From positions 1 to 5,043 of the forward strand of contig WQWK01000172.1 of assembly GCA_009785395.1 (NCBI GenBank): a stretch of 5,043 bases of DNA. Direction: 5' to 3'. The number at the start of each line of letters is the position of its first letter. Position 1 is the stretch's first letter. The notes under the pieces were generated by a model. That model ran no database searches. It was not told the origin of the DNA and worked only from the letters and a program-made list of their open reading frames with translations. Below, piece by piece: positions 1 through 5,043 of the stretch. The stretch comes from Conexibacteraceae bacterium (GTDB lineage: Bacteria; Actinomycetota; Thermoleophilia; Solirubrobacterales; Solirubrobacteraceae). Made by a program: the position numbers and the translations under genes.

Positions 1-1062
1 GAACGGCAGCGGCACGCCCGTGAGCGGCGCGATGCCGAGCACGACGAAGATGTTGAGGATCCCTTGGCACAGAATCAGCGAGGTCAGGCCGCTCGCGAGC
101 AGCTTTGTGTAGCGGCTGGCCGCGCGCCGCGCGGTCCGCAGTCCAGCGTAGGCGATCATCCCATACAGCGAGACCACGACGAGGATGCCGAGCATGCCGA
201 GCTCCTCGCCGATCACCGCCAGGATGAAGTCGGACTGGGCTTCCGGGAGCCACTGCAGCTTCGCGACCGACTGGCCCAGGCCGACGCCGGAGATGCCGCC
301 GGATCCGACGGCGTACTGGGCCTGTGCGGACTGGTACCCGGCGCCCGCGATCTGTGAGAACGGGTGCAGGAACGAGGTGAGCCGTCCCGCCTCGTAGGGG
401 TGCACGAGCAGCATCAGCCCCAGGCACGCGGCAAGCGCCAACCCGACGCGCATGAGGTAGCCAGTCGGCACGCCGGCGACGACGAGCATCGACACGATCG
501 TGAAGCACACGACGAGCGTCGTGCCGAGGTCGGGCTCGACCGCGATCAGCAGGCAGGCGGGCCCGGCGACGACAGCGATCGGCGCCATCGCCTGCTTGAA
601 CCCGCGGTTGATCCGCTTGGGGTGGTCGGCCAGGTAGCGCGCCACGTACAGCACGAGCGCGAGCTTCGTGAGCTCCGAGGGCTGGAACTGGATCGGGCCG
701 GCGCCGAACCAGCGGCGGGCACCATTGATGTCGAGGCCGATGCCCGGCACCAGCACCGCCAGCAGCAGCGCACAGGAGCCGAACAGCAGGAACAGCACGA
801 TCCGCTCCTGCGCGAGCCATCCGAGCCCGAACTGCTCGCAGAGGCGCATCGCGATCAGTCCGAGGCCGGCGGCGAGCAGGTATGTGAGGAACTCGCCGGT
901 GCCGTAGCCGCCACCGCTGATCACGACCTGCGGCGAGGAGGCGCTGTAGACCATGACCGCGCCGAACGCGATCAGACAGAGCGTGGCGGTGGTGAGGATG
1001 CGGTGCTCGAGCGGTGGCGCAACCCGTCTCGTCGAGCGGGCGGGAGCGGTGCCGGTACGCAT
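1..1062 (-). CDS. ftsW: FtsW, septal peptidoglycan glycosyltransferase (SEDS family), 3' end cut off by the window edge
   Basis: I translated this frame by hand: 354 codons from an ATG at 1062 to the window edge with no stop. FtsW is the SEDS-family membrane enzyme that polymerises lipid II into glycan strands at the division septum with its partner class B PBP (FtsI). Visible family marks are NGARRWF (residues 113-119), QPSELTKLALVLYVARYLA (127-145), EPDLGTTL (176-183), GAGYQSAQAQYAVGSGG (240-256), PEAQSDFILAVIGEELG (273-289) and the start of the PLTGVPLPF motif (346-354). Asp278 matches the Asp of the large extracytoplasmic loop that is considered catalytic in SEDS proteins. About nine hydrophobic segments are present, the first at about 23-42, after an Arg-rich cytoplasmic N-terminus. 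E. coli FtsW is 414 residues, so roughly the last 50-60 or more residues are missing here. RodA is the alternative paralogue, but the position directly after mraY in a dcw cluster favours FtsW. The start lies six bases after the mraY stop, with an imperfect Shine-Dalgarno. Confidence 0.95.
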   Translation of the reverse strand, partial: MRTGTAPARSTRRVAPPLEHRILTTATLCLIAFGAVMVYSASSPQVVISGGGYGTGEFLTYLLAAGLGLIAMRLCEQFGLGWLAQERIVLFLLFGSCALLLAVLVPGIGLDINGARRWFGAGPIQFQPSELTKLALVLYVARYLADHPKRINRGFKQAMAPIAVVAGPACLLIAVEPDLGTTLVVCFTIVSMLVVAGVPTGYLMRVGLALAACLGLMLLVHPYEAGRLTSFLHPFSQIAGAGYQSAQAQYAVGSGGISGVGLGQSVAKLQWLPEAQSDFILAVIGEELGMLGILVVVSLYGMIAYAGLRTARRAASRYTKLLASGLTSLILCQGILNIFVVLGIAPLTGVPLPF

Positions 1063-1068
1063 CAGGGC

Positions 1069-1075
1069 TCACTTC
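1069..1075 (-). promoter_or_regulatory. Imperfect ribosome binding site for ftsW, overlapping the mraY stop codon
   Basis: On the minus strand the sequence GAAGTGA, six bases before the ftsW ATG, differs at one position from GAGGTGA, part of the Shine-Dalgarno consensus. Its last three bases are the mraY TGA stop. This fits reinitiation or coupled translation of ftsW after mraY and supports the ATG at 1062. The match is modest and could be coincidental. Confidence 0.45.
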
Positions 1076-2181
1076 GACGTCGTGCGGTGAATCCCTCCCG
1101 GTGAATGCCGCGTGGCGGCGGTGACATGGGCGACGCGCGCGGCGGTCTCCGAGCTGCCCGGCTTGTCGGTCGGCGCGGAGACCTGGTAGAGCGTGAAGCC
1201 GATCGCGCCGCAGGCGGCGGCGACGATCCAGAAGCGCAGCATGATCTTCGTCTCCGACCACGCCTCCAGCTCGAAGTGGTGATGGATCGGCGCCATCTTG
1301 AACACGCGCGTCTTCCAGAGGCGGAACGCCGCCACCTGGATCAGGACCGACATGGCCTCGATCACAAAGATGCCGCCGATCACGATCAGCAGGATCTCAG
1401 TGTTGGTCATCACCGCCAGCGCGGCGATCGCGCCCCCGATCGCGAGCGAGCCGGTGTCGCCCATGAACACGCTCGCCGGGAAGCTGTTGAACCACAGGAA
1501 GCCGATGCAGGCGCCGCACATCGTTCCCGCGACGAGCTCGAGGTCGTGGTCGTGAGGACCGGTAACGAACGTGATGCCCATATAGGTGAGCAGCGCGATC
1601 GCGCCGCAGCCGGCGGCGAGCCCGTCGAGTCCGTCCGTCAGGTTGACTGCGTTGGTGGTGCCGGAGAACACCACGAAGATGAAGAGGATGTAGAACGGGC
1701 CGAGGTCGACGCTCGCGTTGAACGGGCGCAGCGAGACCGACTCGGTCATGTGCGCGCGGTGGACCGCGATCCACCAGAGCCCGACTGAGATCAGCAGCAG
1801 CACGACCATCTTGGTGCGGCCTCGGAGCCCGAGCGACCGCTGTTTCACGATCTGCGTGTAGTCGTCGACGAACCCGAGCGCGGCGCAGGCGAGCGTCGCG
1901 AGGAACACGCCCATCGACGCCCAGTCGCGGGTCGACAGGCAGAGGTACGGCACCGCGAACGAGATCACGATGATGATCCCGCCCATCATCGGCGTGCCGG
2001 CCTTCACCTTGTGGCCCTCCGGGCCCTCCTCGCGGATGTTCTTGCCGAGACGGCGGTCCCGCAGGAACTGGATGAAGCGCGGGCTCAGGAACAGGCACAT
2101 CAGCAGCGCCGCGGAGCTGGCCAGCAGCACGCGGCCGGCCTGGCTGCCGAGCACGGGATGGGTCGCGCCGATGACGATCAT
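1069..2181 (-). CDS. mraY: MraY, phospho-N-acetylmuramoyl-pentapeptide transferase
   Basis: MraY is an integral membrane enzyme that transfers phospho-MurNAc-pentapeptide from UDP to undecaprenyl phosphate, releasing UMP and forming lipid I, the first membrane step of peptidoglycan synthesis. The 370-residue product carries the full set of family motifs: GHKVKAGTPMMGG (56-68), the Asp pair in FVDDY (Asp106-Asp107), NAVNLTDGLDGLAAG (178-191, Asp183 and Asp186), FNSFPASVFMGDTGS (231-245, Asp242) and the HHH loop in APIHHHFE (His300-302). These acidic and histidine residues form the Mg2+ and nucleotide site in the family. About ten hydrophobic helices fit the known fold. The ATG at 2181 overlaps the murF stop in an ATGA arrangement. 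No convincing Shine-Dalgarno precedes it, so translation is probably coupled to murF. E. coli MraY is 360 residues; here about 36 polar residues follow the last helix (from residue 335), forming an unusual tail. Confidence 0.97.
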   Translation of the reverse strand: MIVIGATHPVLGSQAGRVLLASSAALLMCLFLSPRFIQFLRDRRLGKNIREEGPEGHKVKAGTPMMGGIIIVISFAVPYLCLSTRDWASMGVFLATLACAALGFVDDYTQIVKQRSLGLRGRTKMVVLLLISVGLWWIAVHRAHMTESVSLRPFNASVDLGPFYILFIFVVFSGTTNAVNLTDGLDGLAAGCGAIALLTYMGITFVTGPHDHDLELVAGTMCGACIGFLWFNSFPASVFMGDTGSLAIGGAIAALAVMTNTEILLIVIGGIFVIEAMSVLIQVAAFRLWKTRVFKMAPIHHHFELEAWSETKIMLRFWIVAAACGAIGFTLYQVSAPTDKPGSSETAARVAHVTAATRHSPGGIHRTTSK

Positions 2182-3548
2182 GCGCGCGCCGCCGTCGTAA
2201 GCGCTTCGCAGACGCGCCCCAGACCGACACCGTTGGAGGCCTTGACGAGCACGACATCACCGGCGTGAAGGACGGCCGGCAGTTCCGCGACCGCCGCCGT
2301 GGCGTCGTCGAGGTGCACGTGCTCACCGCGGAAGCCGCGCGCCATCGCGGCGGCGAGCGGCCCGACCGTGACCAGCAGGTCGGCGATGCCGTCCGCGTGC
2401 GCGCCGATCTGCTCGTGATAGCGCTCGGCGTCCGGGCCGAGCTCGAGCATGTCCCCCAGCACCGCAACGCGGCGGCCGCCGGTGGCGGTGGCGGCGAGCG
2501 CGTCGAGCGCTGCCCGCATCGACACAGGGTTGGCGTTGTAGGAGTCGTCGATGAGTGTCACGTCCGCGGCCAGCTTGCGTTGCTGGCCGCGGCCGGGCGA
2601 GAGCGCCAGCTCGAGCCGCCCTCCGGGCTGGACGCCGACCGCGAGGGCGGCGGCCACGGCCGCGAGCAGGTCCTGGCGCAGGTGCGCCTCGGTGAAGTCG
2701 ACCGCGAACGTGAGCCGCTCGCCCTCGGCGTCGATCTCGACGCGCGTGTCGGCCGCGGAGGCGAGACGGACGTCGCCGCCGGAGCCGAAGGTGACGGTCC
2801 GCAGGTCGTCGCGCAGGTGCGGGTCAAGCAGCGGCTCGCCGGCCGGGATCACGGCGGTTGCGCCGGGGGCGAGCCCAGCGATCAGCTCCGCCTTGGCGGC
2901 GGCCACCGCCTCGATCGACCCGAGCAGCTCGAGGTGCACGGGACCGATGCTGACGATCACACCGACATCCGGCTCCGCGATCCGCGCGAGCTCCGCGATC
3001 TGGCCAGGCCCGCGCATGCCCATCTCGAGAACCAGCACCTCGGTCCCCGGCGGCGCCGCCAGGATCTCGAGCGGCAGGCCGATCTCCGTGTTGAAGTTCG
3101 CCCGCGAGGCCACCGTCAGGCGGTACGGCGAGAGCACGCCGAGCAGCAGGTCCTTGGTGGACGTCTTGCCGGTCGAGCCGGTCACGCCGATCACCCTTGC
3201 GCCGAGCTGCCGGCGCCAGGCGCGCGCGAGCCGCTGCAGCGCAGCGAGCGGCTCGGCCGCGGTGAGGACGGCGCCGGACCCGGAACCGGCGGCGCCGGAC
3301 CCGGTCGTGACCGCGTCGCCATGCTCGGGCGTCACCAGCACGCCCCAGGCACCGTTCGACAGCGCCGCGGCGGCGAAGCTGCCGCCGTCCACGTTCTCGC
3401 CGGGCAGCCCGACGAACAGCGAGCCAGGCGTGGCCTTGCGCGAGTCGATCGTCGTGCGCTCGAGACCGTCCGTCCCGGACGCAGGCGCGCGCAACAGCTG
3501 CGCGCCGGCCGCACCTGCGACCTGCTGGGCATCCCACCGCCGCCTCAC
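2178..3548 (-). CDS. murF: MurF, UDP-MurNAc-tripeptide--D-alanyl-D-alanine ligase
   Basis: MurF is the cytoplasmic ATP-dependent Mur ligase that adds D-Ala-D-Ala to UDP-MurNAc-tripeptide, completing the pentapeptide that MraY uses. The product is 456 residues, close to E. coli MurF (452). The N-terminal substrate domain (about 1-115) includes TIDSRKATPGSLFVGLPGEN (33-52). The central ATPase domain starts with P-loop GVTGSTGKTSTK (121-132), followed by ANFNTEIGLPLEIL (150-163), LEMGMRGPGQI (174-184), SIGPVHLELLGS (200-211) and a conserved Lys at 219. The C-terminal domain has DDSYNANPVSM (334-344) and AVLGDMLELG (362-371). The start codon is GTG at 3548, which overlaps the murE TGA by four bases and has a strong Shine-Dalgarno at proper distance. 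A Gly/Ser-rich insertion at about residues 81-97, encoded by a short tandem repeat, sits in the N-terminal domain away from the catalytic motifs. Confidence 0.97.
   Translation of the reverse strand: MRRRWDAQQVAGAAGAQLLRAPASGTDGLERTTIDSRKATPGSLFVGLPGENVDGGSFAAAALSNGAWGVLVTPEHGDAVTTGSGAAGSGSGAVLTAAEPLAALQRLARAWRRQLGARVIGVTGSTGKTSTKDLLLGVLSPYRLTVASRANFNTEIGLPLEILAAPPGTEVLVLEMGMRGPGQIAELARIAEPDVGVIVSIGPVHLELLGSIEAVAAAKAELIAGLAPGATAVIPAGEPLLDPHLRDDLRTVTFGSGGDVRLASAADTRVEIDAEGERLTFAVDFTEAHLRQDLLAAVAAALAVGVQPGGRLELALSPGRGQQRKLAADVTLIDDSYNANPVSMRAALDALAATATGGRRVAVLGDMLELGPDAERYHEQIGAHADGIADLLVTVGPLAAAMARGFRGEHVHLDDATAAVAELPAVLHAGDVVLVKASNGVGLGRVCEALTTAARA
3258..3308 (-). repeat. Gly/Ser/Ala linker in MurF encoded by a 21-base tandem repeat
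   Basis: The 14-mer ggcgccggacccgg occurs at 3270-3283 and again at 3291-3304, identical, with a period of 21 bases (seven codons, about 1.7 copies). In MurF it gives a seven-residue repeat within TTGSGAAGSGSGAVLTA (residues 81-97). The period keeps the reading frame. It lies between two predicted strands of the N-terminal domain, where E. coli MurF has a short turn, so it is probably a flexible surface loop that grew by slippage or unequal exchange. Confidence 0.7.
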
Positions 3549-4978
3549 CCGATCACCTCGTGAAGAGCCTCGCGAGCCACGCTCACGTCATCGAACGGGA
3601 GCTTGCGCCCGTCGGCGAACTCCTGACCCTGCTCGTGGCCCTTGCCCGCGATCACCACCACGTCACCGGCCCCGGCACCGGCGACCGCGGTCCTGATCGC
3701 GGCCCGGCGGTCGGCGTCGTGATCCACCGGCCGCGCGATCCCGGCGAGAATCTCGCCGATGATCGTCTCGGGATCCTCGGAGCGCGGGTTGTCCGAGGTG
3801 ACGATCACGCGATCGGCGAGCCGCGCCGCGATCTCCCCCATCAGCGGCCGCTTGCCGCGGTCGCGGTCACCGCCACAGCCGAAGACGACGTGGAGACGAG
3901 TTTCGGTGAGGTTCCGGGCAGCCGCGAGCACGTTCTCGAGCGAATCAGGGGTGTGCGCATAGTCCACCAGCACGGCAAATGATTGCCCCTCATCGACCGT
4001 CTCGAATCTTCCCGGAACCTGCCCGGCGCGCTCGATCGCCGCGATCGCGGTGTCGAACGGAACCCCGACCGCACGCGCAGCCGCGAAGGCGCCGAGCACG
4101 TTGTAGACGTTGAAGCGCCCGCGCAAGGGCGAGGCGACCTCGGCGCGGCCGTCGGGCGCATGAATCGTGAAGTGCGAGCCCGCGAGGTCCGTCCGTAGGT
4201 TGTCGGCGCGATAGGCCGCGCCGGGGTGATCCAGCGCAAACGTGAGCGGCTCGGGAATCTCGGGGTCCGCGGCCAGCCGCGCCCCGTAGGAGTCGTCGAT
4301 GTTGACGATCGCGGGCGCGCCCAGGTCGGTGAACAACCGGCGCTTGGCCAGGAAGTACTGCTCCATCGTCGGATGGAAGTCGAGATGGTCCTGGGTCAGG
4401 TTCGTGAACACACCCGCCGCGAACCGCGCGCCGTCGGCACGCGCGAGCTCCAGCGCGTGCGAGGAGACCTCCATCACGCAGGCGACGTCACCGCCGTCGA
4501 GCATCGCCCGGAATGAGCGCTGCAGGTCGATCGCCTCGGGAGTCGTGCGCTGCACCTCGGATTCGGTTCCGCCGATCACGCTCTTGACAGTGCCGAGCAG
4601 CCCCGTCTGGCGGCCGTCGGCCTCGAGCAGCGCGCGTGTCAGGTAGGCCGTCGTCGTCTTGCCGTTGGTGCCGGTGATGCCGATCAGGGTGAGGCTGGCC
4701 GTCGGGTCGCCATAGAAGGCCGCCGCGGCGGGTGCCATCGCGGCGCGGACATCGGGCACGACCACCTGCGGGATGTCGAGGTCGAGCAGGTGGTCGACGA
4801 CCAGCGCGGCGGCGCCGGCGGCGACGGCATCGGCAGCGAACTCGTGGCCGTCGCGGGTGAAGCCACGCACGCAGAAGAACAGATCCCGCGGGCCCACGGA
4901 GCGGTTGTCATACGCCAGGCCCGCAATGTCAACGGCTGGCGCGCCCGGGAAGAGAGCATCCAGATACATCGGCGCCAC
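3545..4978 (-). CDS. murE: MurE, UDP-MurNAc-L-alanyl-D-glutamate--2,6-diaminopimelate ligase (predicted meso-DAP specific)
   Basis: MurE is the cytoplasmic ATP-dependent Mur ligase that adds the third stem-peptide residue to UDP-MurNAc-L-Ala-D-Glu. The 477-residue product (E. coli: 495) has the three Mur ligase domains. The N-terminal domain is about 1-95, with YDNRSVGPRDLFF at 23-35. In the central domain are P-loop GITGTNGKTTT (100-110), TTPE (145-148), EVSSHALEL (170-178), TNLTQDHLDFH (192-202) and Lys212 in FLAKRRLF, the position carbamylated in the family. In the C-terminal domain are VPGRFE (321-326), DYAHTPDSLENVL (339-351), GCGGDRDRGKRPLM (367-380), DNPR (396-399) and AGKGHE (444-449). 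DNPR is the signature of meso-diaminopimelate-adding enzymes, in contrast to lysine-adding ones. The longest start is GTG at 4978; an ATG at 4969 (residue 4) is equally or more plausible, since neither has a clear Shine-Dalgarno. The frame stays open to the window edge upstream, but without another ATG, GTG or TTG codon. The stop overlaps the murF start. Confidence 0.97.
   Translation of the reverse strand: MAPMYLDALFPGAPAVDIAGLAYDNRSVGPRDLFFCVRGFTRDGHEFAADAVAAGAAALVVDHLLDLDIPQVVVPDVRAAMAPAAAAFYGDPTASLTLIGITGTNGKTTTAYLTRALLEADGRQTGLLGTVKSVIGGTESEVQRTTPEAIDLQRSFRAMLDGGDVACVMEVSSHALELARADGARFAAGVFTNLTQDHLDFHPTMEQYFLAKRRLFTDLGAPAIVNIDDSYGARLAADPEIPEPLTFALDHPGAAYRADNLRTDLAGSHFTIHAPDGRAEVASPLRGRFNVYNVLGAFAAARAVGVPFDTAIAAIERAGQVPGRFETVDEGQSFAVLVDYAHTPDSLENVLAAARNLTETRLHVVFGCGGDRDRGKRPLMGEIAARLADRVIVTSDNPRSEDPETIIGEILAGIARPVDHDADRRAAIRTAVAGAGAGDVVVIAGKGHEQGQEFADGRKLPFDDVSVAREALHEVIG
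3551..3559 (-). promoter_or_regulatory. Strong ribosome binding site for murF inside the last codons of murE
   Basis: The minus strand reads GAGGTGATC two bases before the murF GTG. All nine bases match the complement of the usual 16S rRNA 3' end (AAGGAGGTGATCC), with the GAGG core seven bases from the start codon. It lies within the murE codons for the residues near its C-terminal Glu-Val-Ile-Gly. This decides the GTG at 3548 as the murF start. Confidence 0.8.
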
Positions 4979-5006
4979 AGAGTAGCCAGCGGCTCGGAAG
5001 CCCGGT

Positions 5007-5043
5007 CTAAGGTGTGCTGGGCGTCGCCCCGCTGTAGGCGGAC
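5007..5043 (-). CDS. Possible last codons of the gene upstream of murE (partial)
   Basis: In one minus-strand frame the window edge reads through eleven codons, SAYSGATPSTP, to a TAG at 5009-5007, 28 bases before the murE GTG. Such a short gap would suit the tight packing of the cluster, and in most dcw clusters the gene before murE is the division transpeptidase gene ftsI. The eleven residues carry no diagnostic motif, and the other two frames are open here as well, so this is an inference from position only. Confidence 0.25.
   Translation of the reverse strand, partial: SAYSGATPSTP

Noticed and set aside
1072..1179. MraY tail as a remnant of a deleted murD
   Set aside because: The tail codons show no Mur ligase motif such as a glycine-rich N-terminal or P-loop signature in the frame read, so the idea has no sequence support.
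364..1788. Two plus-strand open frames (364-1104 and 1105-1788) opposite ftsW and mraY
   Set aside because: Both are Arg/Glu/Asp/His-rich shadows of membrane protein genes. The minus-strand frames carry all the family motifs.
1397..2467. Minus-strand open frame of 356 codons bridging murF and mraY in another frame
   Set aside because: It overlaps two confirmed genes in a shifted frame and its product is Arg/Pro-rich with no domain. There is no sign of a frameshift in murF or mraY that would need it.
2265..3563. Long plus-strand open frame (432 codons) opposite murF
   Set aside because: It is antisense to a complete, motif-rich MurF. Its translation is low-complexity Arg/Gly/Ala/Asp/His text without recognisable domains, as expected for the reverse strand of GC-rich coding DNA.
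1424..4048. Repeated GCGATCGC octamers (1424-1431, 1595-1602, 4041-4048)
   Set aside because: All lie in coding sequence and arise from common Ala, Ile and Arg codons in GC-rich DNA. Three copies in 5 kb with no spacing pattern do not indicate a dedicated repeat.
1..5043. Mobile element, CRISPR array, tRNA/rRNA or a novel gene system
   Set aside because: No inverted-repeat ends, transposase motifs, regularly spaced repeats or RNA gene signatures were seen. Essentially the whole window is accounted for by four housekeeping cell wall genes.

Overview
The window is a high-GC chromosomal segment carrying four consecutive genes, all on the minus strand, of a division and cell wall (dcw) cluster. 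In transcription order, from high to low coordinates, they are murE, murF, mraY and ftsW. The ftsW gene runs off the low-coordinate edge of the window. The GC-rich third positions, GTG start codons, tight overlapping packing and a DNPR-type MurE (meso-diaminopimelate) suggest a high-GC actinobacterium-like organism. A lineage near Thermoleophilia/Solirubrobacterales is my guess from protein style only and was not tested.

Layout by position: 4979-5043 is a short stretch upstream of murE, possibly holding the last codons of a preceding gene (ftsI would be expected there) ending in TAG at 5009-5007. murE occupies 3545-4978, murF 2178-3548, mraY 1069-2181, and ftsW 1-1062 (354 N-terminal codons, no stop in the window). 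murE/murF overlap by four bases (GTGA) and murF/mraY by four bases (ATGA). mraY and ftsW are six bases apart. No internal promoter or terminator is visible, so the block reads as one translationally coupled operon segment. There is no gene-free stretch longer than 65 bases.

The genes act in one pathway. MurE adds the third residue (predicted meso-DAP) to UDP-MurNAc-L-Ala-D-Glu, and MurF adds D-Ala-D-Ala to give the pentapeptide. MraY transfers phospho-MurNAc-pentapeptide to undecaprenyl phosphate at the membrane to give lipid I. FtsW polymerises the later lipid II product at the septum. The most notable structural point is that murD, which lies between mraY and ftsW in the classical E. coli order, is absent from that position.

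I looked for a novel system on both strands and found none. The long plus-strand open frames are antisense shadows of the four recognisable genes. The remaining observations are small: a Gly/Ser repeat insertion in MurF, a polar C-terminal tail on MraY, a near-perfect Shine-Dalgarno buried in the end of murE, and a slightly divergent catalytic-loop motif in FtsW.
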